From positions 10,647,493 through 10,711,492 of the forward strand of contig OU612071.1 in NCBI GenBank assembly GCA_914767715.1: a stretch of DNA of 64,000 bases. The letters are read 5' to 3'. Every line of letters starts with the position of its first letter. Position 1 is the stretch's first letter. The translations under genes and the position numbers were made by a program. Shown one piece after another: positions 49,331-60,049 of this stretch. The notes beneath the pieces were generated by a model. The model was not told the DNA's origin, ran no database searches, and saw only the letters and a program-made list of their open reading frames with translations. The DNA comes from Membranipora membranacea. Lineage: Eukaryota > Bryozoa > Gymnolaemata > Cheilostomatida > Membraniporidae.

Positions 49331-50647
49331 TGGTGAATATAGGATCTAAAACGCTGATACACTGATATCTACATTTGACTACAAATGTTGCCTTCAATCA
49401 CTGTAGATAGGAATTTGGTTAATCACACCCAATGTAATTAAAATGTAACTGAATACTGTAACTCAATGATCTAACCGGATAGATATAGATATATATTAAT
49501 GATATTGATGATTCTTGATAATATGATTTAGATCAGGTCAAACAGAGACATTTCCACACAGTATTGTTTACAGAGTTCAGTGAGAACAGTTCCCAGTTCC
49601 ATTTATGGGTACTTATTTCCCACCAATTCCCATTCACTTCTAACACTGCGTTCTCTGAATGAACATCCTGACTCTGTGATATGGTATTTCAAAATGTACC
49701 CCATAATGCAATTTTTGATCTATCATAACCATAACCTTTCTTCGACCTTAAATATATTTCCATATGAGATTGGGTCATGGGGATACCAGAAACAAATCTG
49801 TTGGGAATGACGTCACACAATATCTAATGATAAGAAATCAAAAGACCCGCTGAATTAGTTAGTCATAATTTTGTCCCAAGATGTCACCGATTAAGTTTTA
49901 TTTTGGATTATGCGTAGGTGGAGGTTCTATCGTGAAGAGGATCAAGTATTTATTTATAGCAATGATACCCCTCCTTTGATCTCCTAATCTCAAAGCTAGG
50001 TGATATATTTTCTATTCATGACGCAGAATAATTTGTTGAAGAGAAGAAACTTTTCAAAATCTGACAAGTCACCATTTAAAATAATTCTAGACAATTTTTT
50101 TGAGAAATGGAGATGCAGAATACACCGAAGGTTGTAGATACATCCTATGGATACGCAGAAAGATCTATCACTGTCTTTCTCACCTCCAAATGAAATTTAA
50201 TACTGGACGAATCTTTTGGAATGATTTTTTTCAATTGATGGATTTTATCCTAACTTGTATGTATGAGAGAGTAGTCATTCTTGCTACTGGGGGTGATAGT
50301 GTGTTGCACTCATGTCATGTTTACAGAATGCAAAGATAATCAAATTTAGAAGGCACAGTTTTCCAGCGTAATTATTTACCCAACAAGTAACTATCATCAA
50401 GTATTTCCTGCCAAGTTCCAATCGTTTGGATTAGTAATTTACAGATTTATAGTAATTGCCATCCATGTAGCTGTGTTTCACTCAATTGATGCCACAAAAT
50501 GGATTTTCACAGCATTGACAACACTGTGATGAACTGGATGATGACTTGATAACGTTTGTCACTCATTTGTAGTTTTACATAGCTGGGGTGCAGAATAAAT
50601 CATTTTTTCCACAGCAAAATGATTGCAAAAGTGTTCTCAGAAATGAT

Positions 50648-50703
50648 AGCCCCAGGCCTTCTCCAACAGAAATGATCTCAACTGTTGGAGAAGGCCTGGG
50701 GCT
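50648..50703. repeat. 22-bp perfect hairpin
   Basis: AGCCCCAGGCC...CAACAG at 50648-50669 is exactly complementary to 50682-50703, with a 12-nt loop. The GC-rich stem stands out from its AT-rich surroundings. It may be a tiny foldback element or a transcribed hairpin. Confidence 0.8.
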
Positions 50704-51779
50704 CAAGCCTGATTACCGAAGCAAGCTGACACCCCATCATTCCGCAATTATGCCACCCTGGATTAGGCACGTTGTTGGCAATAAATTCTTTTTCATCACA
50801 AAAGAAACAAGCGGTGGCTGGGTATATAAAACAATTAATTCAAAAGTTGATAACACACTATCGGCTTATTTCGTATTCTCTGATATAATATCCCACTAGA
50901 TCACCTTAAAAAATTAATTTTGATATGAAAGGGGAAGTAACTCCAAAATATGCAGATAACTGATTACATCCTAAGCACATTGCTGCTCACATTAAATTCA
51001 AATGTTATAGTCCTGTAAAGATTGCTGGAAAGCAGCTAATAAAAAGTGATATACATTTATTTACAATTAAATTCAAATTACTATTCACCATAAACTCACA
51101 CAAACAATAATACAATTCGGTGCTTGTCAGTTTAGAGTCATGATTTACAGATATGGTGCTCTTACGTTATGCATTGATGGACACCCCAGTAACAATAATA
51201 TACAAAAGCCTAGTCAAGCTGGTTGACAAAAGTAAACAGTGTAAGCTATAATACGATTCTGAACTTAGGGACCAATCAGCCTGTAAACTAAGTATCAATG
51301 TTTGGTTTGGATGACATGATATAACCCGTTTTGAATTTTTTTACATATCATAGTATCAAATTTTTTCTCTTTTATGCATTTCTTGTAATTTCATGTGAAT
51401 ATCAATGAAGTTCAACATTCTGACAAAAATTCGATGGCGGTTCGTGCATTGACGTTATGGTTGTGACACTGTTTTCATGACAGTTTATATATTTTCTTTA
51501 TTGTACTCATCATTAATTGGAATGTTGCATGATCGGAGTGCATGTCTGAAATTAGGCAGTAAATTGTGGTCATCAAACACTGCTGAGAATGTAGAATTGG
51601 GAGCACCTCATCTCAAAACAGAGACTTGACGCTCAGAAGGGTTTCACCAGCAGCAGTCATCGACCAGCAACCATGTGGCAAAGTATGGTGCCCCTTTGTC
51701 CCTCCCGGACGTCGGGTTGTTTTTCTTGGTGACGAGGCTGTCGGTGTTTCGCTCTTTTGAGGTGTAGTGTGAGTTTGGC

Positions 51780-52190
51780 TCTGTTAGGCTCTATGGTAAT
51801 CTCGTCTGCCATATGACCAGTCAGTCGTGGGTTCAAACACTGACTAGGACCAAATGTCGTTTTGAGTTTGACTGATCACATAGTCCCTTCGATCAAGACT
51901 CAAAATAATGGAGATCTTCTGTATGTACAAGACCATCAAGTATGCAGATAAAATAACCCTCCTGTATGGTACTGCTTTATACAGGAGGATGCTGTCATCA
52001 ACCACTGCAGCTCTGGCCTTGTAGCTCTATGCTTCACGCTTGGTTAAAGCTGCAGTCAGTGGTTGAAAAGTGACACTCACAACTTGGAAACCTAGTGATC
52101 ACTTAAAAACCTCTTCCTATCTCGCACCTCGGTGCAGTAATCGCTTATAGACAGACAGACAGCAACATTATTATTATCATAAGAATGAGT
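51780..52190 (+). mobile_element. possible SINE-D (tRNA-like head)
   Basis: GGCTCTATGGTAATC and a B-box-like GGGTTCAAACAC (51829-51840) are spaced like Pol III boxes. The 3' end has a GCACCTCGGTGC hairpin followed by CAGACAGACAG and (ATT)n, as often seen at SINE/LINE 3' ends. Only one copy is seen here, so family status is unproven. Confidence 0.4.
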
Positions 52191-53009
52191 CTTCCATTGA
52201 GGTGACAGGAGGGAGCAATTCCTAAATGTGTTTCAGCATGAGAATAATAATATCGAGGATTTTACGGGATCTGAAACTCTTCCGGTCAGCAGCCATTGGG
52301 AAATATCTGGTCTTAGCCAAGAATGTCAAAGCAATGTCACAGCTGTCAATGAACTTATTATACTCACAATAAAACACATATGTTGGTAGTTAGAAACCCA
52401 GGAGCGTTAGTCCAGCACAGAAAATATTGTCCTAATGATAATGATGTTTTTAAATAAACTTGAATGGCCGTTGCTCTAAAAGTTTGAGACCCCAAGTTCT
52501 TCATCAAGCTTTCAGAGTTCTTCCTCAATGATTTTGATCTAGTAATGATAAAATACGGATAAATGATGAAGAAAATGGATGGTGAAACTACATCTAGAAC
52601 CTCAAACCATCAGATCAGTGGCTGAATCGAAATAGCAACAAACCAGTGAAGTTTGAAAGCCAATTAAACTTGGTAATCTAATGCTGGTACTTGCTGCTCA
52701 CATAATAGAACAAGAAATGAATTGTAATGCGATACTGAGTTGTACCTGTATCGCATGATAAGGACAGCTAACCGTCAGCCACTTCCCGTTTACAGACAAT
52801 TTGAAATGCAAACCTTTCAGGTACAACATTCAAGACATTTAATAATTCATAAGCGGTGGTCGGGGGGAGAAACGGTGAGAGAATAAACTAGTTTTTCTGG
52901 GGTTAATTGTTCTATATATGTATTCCTCCACAGACAGGGCTATGAGGTTGCAGAATGCCTTAAAAATAACAGGAACAAGAACAGGGTACTGAAAGCCCTC
53001 GCTTTGCCT

Positions 53010-53060
53010 ACAAAATTATTACAAAGATCACAAGACTACAGCCTCACAGCACGGCACAGC
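53010..53060 (+). pseudogene. relic of the cationic-peptide gene 5' end
   Basis: TTACAAAGATCACAAGACTACAGCCTCACAGC-like sequence (53018-53049) matches the first exon of the small peptide gene (minus strand, 57767-57799) almost exactly, but there is no TATA box upstream and no coding exon downstream. Confidence 0.6.
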
Positions 53061-53689
53061 ACTGTATCAAACCTCCTAATCAAAAGTTAGTATCTGGCTA
53101 TAACTTTATTTACCATGACATCCTGAGATAATGTTAGAAGTAAATGTTATCAATTATCATGTTTGTTTTATGATTTGGGTTCTGTGAAAGTTTGAAAGCC
53201 AACAACTTAGAATACAAGTGCTGGTACATGCAAACATAATACAAACAGGTACGGAGAATAAGATCTAATACAAGATACAATGCTTTGATTTGACATAATA
53301 AAACATAAACAATAGATGTAAAACAATTGTGACAGCTAGCATTATTCTGATGTGGTGGTTGGGTAGTGATAATATTGCATGAGAATAAACTCTTCTCGCC
53401 TTTAGAAAGCTGATAATACTATGTTGTGTCTTCCTCCATAGAAATGGCTTGTGGATCCCTCCTCCCCGTACCTCTGCAGAGCTTTGGTATAATACTGGGA
53501 TGAATTTCTGAGCGTAACCTTGCAAGTAGATTAAAGAGGGTTAGAGGTTTATTTTTCAGGATAAGAGCTGTAGGCAAATGACACAACTATCATTATAATT
53601 ATCAATAAACAGTTCCTCTTTTGCCAGACAATAATGATGGCTTAATTATGGCTCATGCCTTCAAAGAGTAATACATTAGTTTGAGGCTG

Positions 53690-54242
53690 CTTTTTTGTAT
53701 CACATCTTATACTCCATATTTTATTCTATCAAGTGAGTTTTAGAATCCAAATATTGAGGAAGTTATGGCCTCTCAAACTTCCAGGATGATCGCCTTCAAT
53801 CGGCATCTGGAATAAGCGGAAGCTCGACCAGTGGTACGTCACAACCATCATACTTATTATGAATTATTTAACTAATAATCACACAGATAAGATGAAGATC
53901 AAAATTCAGACCTGGGCGGGAACCGAACCTGTGTTTACAAACCTGCAGGCAGCGACGCAACCATCGCCATGCCTGCATGGCCATTTGGACCTGGGTTCGA
54001 GACCCGCTACATCCCTGAACTGTTTTATCATCAACCTGTTTATTTGTGCATCATAATAAGTATGGTGGTTGTGACGTAACACTGGGATTGCCCGCTGATT
54101 CTTACTGCCGATATACAGCCGTCACCTTGGAAGTTTGAGAGGCCATAACTTTGTCAATATTTGGATTCTAAAGCTGGAAACTGCTCACATGATAGAATAA
54201 ATTATTGAGAATAATATGTGATTCAAATTAGCAGCCTGAAAC
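53690..54242. mobile_element. two SINE-C copies head to head (large inverted repeat)
   Basis: 53690-53985 (minus) and 53970-54240 (plus) are both related to 58344-58640. Their tails (CCAAATATTG, GGCCTCTCAAACTTCCA and complement) are at the outside and their tRNA-like heads meet near 53975, each with its own degenerate B box (near 53920 and 53995). The whole is a 550-bp imperfect foldback. Confidence 0.7.
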
Positions 54243-54269
54243 CAAGGAGTTGAAGTCTTTGACTCCTTG
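54243..54269. mobile_element. second 27-bp palindrome with 7-bp near-repeats
   Basis: Arms CAAGGAGTTGAAG and CTTTGACTCCTTG around one central T, the same sequence as 3683-3709 apart from three positions. The flanks are CTGAAAC and CTCAAAC, which differ at one base, as an aged 7-bp target duplication would. It lies exactly at the outer end of a SINE-C copy. Confidence 0.55.
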
Positions 54270-56224
54270 CTCAAACTAAGTCTTTAAGTTTAAATGTGGT
54301 TTTGCAAATATTATGGTATCGGTAAACGTGAATCTTACAGTGTTTAGTAGAGATAATACAATGGGAAAATGTTAAAATGTGGCATGAAAAATGGTAACGG
54401 ATAAGGATGGTGCTACAACAAGATGATATCCGAATTTTATCTGTGAATATGTGAATAAAAAGAGGGCCTGTGTCAGATAGTCAGGTGTCTTCACATTATG
54501 CCTCCTTACCAGTTGTGAAATGAAGCCACTCAATAACAGAACATTGAAAACTCCTGCTTTTCTTTATTCTTTATAACCAATGTCTAGTAAAGTTGTCCTT
54601 GTTGCTGTCCACTGGATTCTTTCTAGGGGCTCTATACCACAGGAATTCGGTAGTGAAAATCAAGCTGGCTATGTCAGTAGGATTTTTGCACGATGATATT
54701 TAGCTATATCATCAGTATTCATGCCTCGATCTTCAGTATGTCGAATACGAAAAGTCATGAATTGCAATGAGATATGATGCTATCTGCTAACACCGATATA
54801 ATATGAAAGAAGAAGTAACTCCAAAATGTACACAAATATCTAATAACCACCTAAGTGCATTGCTGATCACAGTAGATCCAAAAGATTCTTCACCAAAATT
54901 TCACACAAACAATGATAAAATTCAGCTGGGCGCACCAATGGTAAACAATGGTAAACTTACAAGTTTTGAAATTTGATTCATAGTAAAAGAATATCAACAT
55001 TTTTCCTTTTATTCATTCTATGTCATTTTATATCAATATCAATGTAATAGAATATCCATATCAATTGGTTCTTTGTGCTCTATCGGACAGTGCACACCTC
55101 CCCCCCCCCCCCCTCTGAATTGCAAGCAATACTCCAACAAACTGCTCCTGAGGTCAGTTTACAAAGTTTGTTGAGAATTTTTGATTTGCTCTTTCTTATG
55201 TGCTCTTCATGATTTTTTTGAGAATGTTATATTATGGAAGTGCAGGTCTGAAGATAGGTTTTAAGATTGTGGTTCTCAAACACTTCCAATAATGATAATC
55301 AAAATGGATAGTTAAACCATGTCTTGAACCAAAGACCTTCAGTTCTGTGGCCGATTTCCAGTGGCAAATCCTGTTTATGATAAAACTGAGTTTTGGCCCT
55401 AAATCCTCATACTGATGGTTTGATACATCCTGGAAAACTAGAAGGCATCTTAGAGGTGAGGCCACAGAGGACTTTCTGAACTTGCGTGTGCAAAAACTGT
55501 AAAAAAGGCGCTTATTGCCCATTGGCAGAGAAACTTTGATCGCAGCCAATAGGCCGAAAAGCTGATAGTCGCATTCTGATCTTATTAATTTTGATCTTAT
55601 CCCAAAGGTAAATAACCTGAGAAATTTGCAAGCCAATGAAACCTCGGAATCTATTGTAAGTAACATGATAGAACACGAAAAATTAATTAAGATGTGCTAC
55701 AACCTTCATACCCTGAGATGTACCTGTATGGCATGATAAGAACTAGTAACCCGCAACTAATTCCTGTTTACAAACAGACTGAAATGCAAATATTTAAGGT
55801 ACAGCATTTGAGGCAGTTGATATATTGCAAAAAATGCTATGAGAATAAACTCGTTTCTATGGATTGAGATGCTCTAGAAAATTACCATGTGTCTTCCTCC
55901 ATACCAAAACTAACATAATAATTGTCACTGAATCATTTCCTCTATCTCCATATAATAAAGATTTTTTTAATTATGGCTCATGTCGATTTATCAGTCTAAT
56001 AGGTTTGAAGTTGTTTTCCAACCTATCTTATTGCCGTTGAGAAAAGTGAATGGTTACAATGTTGTGTAATAATGAATTAAAAAGGAAATCATATGGCAGA
56101 TAAAATTGAACAAGATATGGCACTTTTAAGGTCTGAAAATGGTGCTTCGGCAAGATTAAATTCTCAATATATGTGATTAACTAGAGGACCTGAGATCATC
56201 AGGTATAAGAGGAGTAGAAATTCG

Positions 56225-56460
56225 CTTAGCTGGTTAGAGTGCTGTTCCTATATCATGCAATCATTGAAGGTCATGGGTGCGAATCCCACTGCAGTCTACT
56301 GACTACTGGGACTTGTCCAACCAACAGGTGTGCTCTGACCTGCCTACAAACTGAGTGCAATATGGCGCAGGCATTGTAGCCTAGCCCCTAAGGTGCCCAC
56401 TATTTTCCGCCCTGTTTCCAGAATGTTGTGAGTGACAATTTCTTGCAACTTTCATCAACA
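56225..56460 (+). mobile_element. SINE-A copy
   Basis: TTAGCTGGTTAGAG (A-box region), GGGTGCGAATCCCACTGCAG (B box), then GTGTGCTCTGACCTGCCTAC and a 3' body continuing with GGCGCAGGCATTGTAGCC and CCAGAATGTTGTGAGTG. The 3' body agrees in reverse with that of the 25657 and 59807 copies. Confidence 0.7.
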
Positions 56461-57100
56461 TTTAACCAACACTTTTAACCCATGATCCAAGGGAGATCAA
56501 ACTGAACAATCATTTGAAGATGGGGGCACCAAGGCAATGCAGACGCTGAGAGTGCTGTCACTGTTCTGGGTTGAACAATCTAAGAGGAAAATTTGAGCAT
56601 TTTTTTGTCTATTTCATTTCACTCAATATGTTGTAGATTTGCAGAGGAGTTTTCGATCCCTATATTACTGGTATGACAATACCAAACTAAATGCCATCAC
56701 AAACTAGGTATTGATATTTGTGTGTGCTATATAATTATAAAACTGTGTGTAAGGAGGTCTTGCTTTATTGCAAAATATCATTTATTGAATAAACTAAATG
56801 CATTGAATAGTTGTTTGACCAGAGTTTATGGATCTTGTGTGATTTTCTACTGGTTGCAGACATATCTCGGACCTAAAGTGTTTTGATAAAAAATTAAATC
56901 AATTTGAATTATATGCTTCAAATTAATTGGTTTATCACAATATTTGAAAAAAAATATTCAAAGTTACAGCAACCAATAAAATTATTTTAGGATTTTCATT
57001 CAAAATGTGTTTTCTTATCAGAATGTATCTGTGTAATATCTATGGAACAGAGATTTTAGTCTTGTTGTATCTGATCACATCAATTTGGTCCGTTGGTGGT

Positions 57101-57547
57101 TTAGCCTTTAATTGCGTCAATGACTTTACTGCCTCCACTGATTGCTGCATCGATTGCTACACCAGCAGCTGCTGACTTGACTGCTGATTTTATCACCTTA
57201 CTGAAGATCCCAGCTTCAATCTGTACAACAGCTATAAAAAACAGTTTATAATTATGAACTTATGAACATTACCCCTTGGCGGTTAAGATGATAAATATTA
57301 TCATCGAGCAATTTATTCTGTACTGTCCATTATATTGTATTTACAGATCGACAGCGCATGTGGAGTAATTATATCAGATATGGTTCAATTATGTCTTAGA
57401 AGATCATAAAAAAAACACTGGCGTTGGAAACATTAATGCATCAGTCATTTAATATCTACAATAATTCACTGAAAAGTTATAAATCATGATGGAGTGAAAC
57501 TCACAATGTGCAGCCATAATCAGGGATAAAAGAGCAAAGACCTTCAT
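57101..57547 (-). CDS. small secreted cationic amphipathic peptide precursor
   Basis: Three-exon gene: non-coding exon 1 (57794-57734), exon 2 (57563-57505, start codon at 57547), exon 3 (57231 to stop at 57101). Donors GTAAGT and GTGAGT, acceptors TAG; the coding intron is phase 1. The product is 57 residues: a typical signal peptide (MKVFALLSLIMAAH in exon 2), a short acidic step (QIEA), then about 36 residues rich in Ala, Ile, Val, Ser and Gly with five Lys, two Asp and no Cys. Lys recur every 3-4 residues in the first third, as in an amphipathic helix. It ends KVIDAIKG, where a C-terminal Gly could be an amidation signal. This profile fits secreted antimicrobial or membrane-active peptides. 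I recognise no named family. Too short to score by length, but splice sites, promoter and signal peptide agree. Confidence 0.75.
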
Positions 57548-57577
57548 TTTCAGTTTCTTCAATCTACATCAAATATA

Positions 57578-57613
57578 GAATATACATTACATTATACATT
57601 ACATTATACATTA
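57578..57613. repeat. 12-bp tandem repeat in intron 1 of the peptide gene
   Basis: ATACATTACATT repeated about three times. Simple repeat. Confidence 0.85.
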
Positions 57614-57793
57614 CATTATACACGGCAAATTAGTGGAACATTCATCAGCATAAGAATATGGTACAGGAAAAACCAAGGCAATAAAACATACTTCCGGCAT
57701 TCTTGATCAGTAAATTTATGACCAGAAACTTACTGTGGAGTTCAATGGTTGATATAATCTGAGGCAGTGAGATGCTGTGAGGCTGTAGTCTTC

Positions 57794-57826
57794 TGATCTT
57801 TGTAACAGTGAGTCACTTCTTTTATA
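57794..57826 (-). promoter_or_regulatory. core promoter of the peptide gene
   Basis: TATAAAAG at 57826-57819, then 22 nt, then GATCAGAAG with the putative +1 A at 57794. The GATCAG start and spacing are nearly those of the TSR genes (21 nt). No ATG occurs in the proposed exon 1. Confidence 0.75.
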
Positions 57827-58343
57827 CTCTCAGGACAGGCATTATCCATTGTTACATTCATATTGATTATTTCCATATAAATTGATGAAAAACAACAAGT
57901 GATAGATGCTTGGAAGTTGATTGTTCAGTTGCATGATCTGAACTAAATACTTGGAACTCTCTTTTATGGTTTGTGTAACAGGATATTGAGAAGAGATTTT
58001 CAAAGAACCATTCAAGTAATGTGGAAACTGATTTTTTCAACTTATCACTGCAACAGCTACTTCAAAACAGGACATTACTGCCAATTTAATGTTCTTATAG
58101 AGCACCAAAGTCCTAAACTCAGTATTACATCTGGCAGGCTGACAGTTGAGTTTATTATAACATGTATTGTAGATAATAACTTGATAATTGGTTTGCAAGG
58201 TTTAACCCAGAAGGCCAAAGGTACCCACAAACCAACCATTTGATCAAAATATAGAACCAGGCGGCTCTCATACGTTGGTCCAAATGGCCATGTAGGCAAC
58301 ACCGCTAACGCTGAGCTATATTGTCTACAGGCTCCCTAGGTTG

Positions 58344-58640
58344 GGCCTAGTGGCGTGATGGTAGCATCGTTGCAGGTATGCGGAACCAGGATCGAGTTCC
58401 GCCTAGGTCTGAGTGTTGATCATCATCTTATATGTGTGATTATCAGTGTAATAACTCATTATAAGTATGATGGTTGTGACGTACTATAAGGGAAACGTCC
58501 GGCTTATTCCCAATGCCGATTGAAGGCGATCACCCTGGATGTTTGAGAGGCCATGACTTCCTCAATATTTGGATTCTAAAGCAGGAAGTCGCTCACATGA
58601 TAGAATAAAATATGGAGAATAAGATGTGATACAAAAATCA
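58344..58640 (+). mobile_element. SINE-C copy
   Basis: Head GGGCCTAGTGGCGTGATGG (A-box region) and GATCGAGTTCC (B box, about 58390-58400), then a body with GATGGTTGTGACGTA, TGCCGATTGAAGGCGATCACC and GGATTCTAAAGC. Related to the head-to-head pair at 53690-54242. Confidence 0.7.
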
Positions 58641-58886
58641 GCCTCCAAGTAATGCTTTAAGATGAACTGTCTATGATCAACCTATATAGAACTATTCTAA
58701 ACATTCTTGTTCTCACAGAAATCATGAAAGGGTGTTATTTAGATGTTAAGTTTAAATCCTGAAAATTGTGGAAGACAAACCATAAAAACTAATTTCCAGG
58801 ACATCAGTAAATTGTTGCTTTTTTATTTTGACCATGCTATAAAAAATAAATACTTCCACCTTATGAGATGATGCCTGTTGTAATGG

Positions 58887-58919
58887 TATAAAAGAAGAGA
58901 CTTATAATTACAAACATCA
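58887..58919 (+). promoter_or_regulatory. orphan promoter relic of the peptide gene
   Basis: TATAAAAG (58887-58894) followed after 22 nt by a TCA at 58917-58919 and then GACTACAGCC, the same layout as the functional gene's promoter and first exon but on the plus strand. No signal-peptide exon is visible downstream; the sequence passes into RepS. Confidence 0.55.
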
Positions 58920-59116
58920 CACGACTACAGCCTGTTAATCGACAGATTTAAATTTGAACCTTTCAGGTATGACATTTAACACAGTTAGTATATTTTGATG
59001 CATTGGTTGAGGAGAGAAATGTTATGAGAATAAACCCATTTCTGTGAAAATAGATGCTCCATTAGCAATGTATTAATTGTGTTTTTCCTCCATAGAGAGG
59101 GCATGTAGAGCCGCCA

Positions 59117-59119
59117 CCC

Positions 59120-59177
<58 letters not shown>
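59117..59177. repeat. C14 followed by (TC)n
   Basis: A 14-nt C run joined to 47 nt of TC repeat. Length in an assembly may be unreliable. Confidence 0.95.
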
Positions 59178-59182
<5 letters not shown>

Positions 59183-59806
59183 GCTTCATTTAAACACTGG
59201 GATAAAATTTTGACTGCAACAGGCTAAGAGGTTGCATACTCCCTAAAGTAGAACAGGAACAAGAACAGGATCCAGGACGCCCTTTGTTTGCCAACAAGAC
59301 TATTCCTGATAATTATCAATAAACAGTTTCCCGATAAATGTGATAGGCAAATAAGATAACTATCATTATAATTATCAATAAACAGTTTCCTCTATTGCTA
59401 TATTATGACAGCTTTTAATCATGGCTCATGCCGATCAATGAGTGGATTTGAGTTTAAAGATATCTTCTACCCTATTTATTATGATGTTGATAAAAGTTCA
59501 TGATCACAGTGTTGTGTGAAAGCAATAAAATGGGAGATCATGTGGCACAAAAGTAGAAGAAGATTTGATAGCGCAAATGATCACATCCTTGGCTATCAAG
59601 CGAGTTGTCCCGGTTTTGATTCACTCTCGTCTCGAGTTATTTACCCTGGCTTCTCCCTACCCACAACCCACAAAACTCAAATCATACTTCAACCCATATC
59701 TCTCACAACTCACACCCTTCTCAGGCTCAGACAACTCTTGTCATCACAAAACCAACCGATGGAACTAGTCATCCTGCTAATCAAGGATAAAAAAGAAATT
59801 AAAAAT

Positions 59807-60040
59807 CTGATGTCATATCACAAGCCACACCCTGAAGCATGGACGGCAAAACAGTATTTTGCCTTAATGGCAAGGCCGCAATTTCTGCGCCAGTTTTGCT
59901 CTCAGTTTGCAGGCAGGTCGGAGCATACCTGGGTGCCAAACACACCCGAGTAGAAGACAGACTGCAGTGGGAACCAATGACATTCATCACTTGCGTGTTG
60001 AAGACGGCGCTCTAACCAACTGAACTACCTCCTACTCCTG
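59807..60040 (-). mobile_element. SINE-A copy
   Basis: Minus strand: CAGTTGGTTAGAGCGCC (A-box region), a mutated B box (GGTTCCCACTGC), GTCTGTCTTCTACTCGGGTG, then GCTCCGACCTGCCTGCAAAC and a 3' end TGTGATATGACATCAG. The 3' end agrees with the 25657 copy. Confidence 0.7.
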
Positions 60041-60049
60041 CTTGTGTTC

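Larger units (their letters stand above)
50900..56200. other. RepS repeat region, no gene
   Basis: A second dispersed family: 50925-51600 resembles 54795-55290 (AAGTAACTCCAAAATRT, TTGCTGMTCACA). 52730-52960, 55710-55910 and 58920-59110 share ATTTGAAATGCAAACCTTTCAGG-like sequence and GAGAATAAACT; 53230-53480 is a weaker relative. A 144-codon open frame at 55232-55666 lies in this repeat and I do not call it. A C14 run is at 55100-55113. Confidence 0.5.

Noticed and set aside
57101-57547. Pore-forming toxin N-terminal helix as the identity of the small peptide
   Set aside because: A Gly/Ala/Ile helix pattern is not enough; the gene ends after 57 codons with no further domain, so I call it only a cationic amphipathic secreted peptide.
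59516-59953. 145-codon open frame
   Set aside because: Its second half runs through a SINE-A copy and the first half shows no recognisable domain or gene structure.
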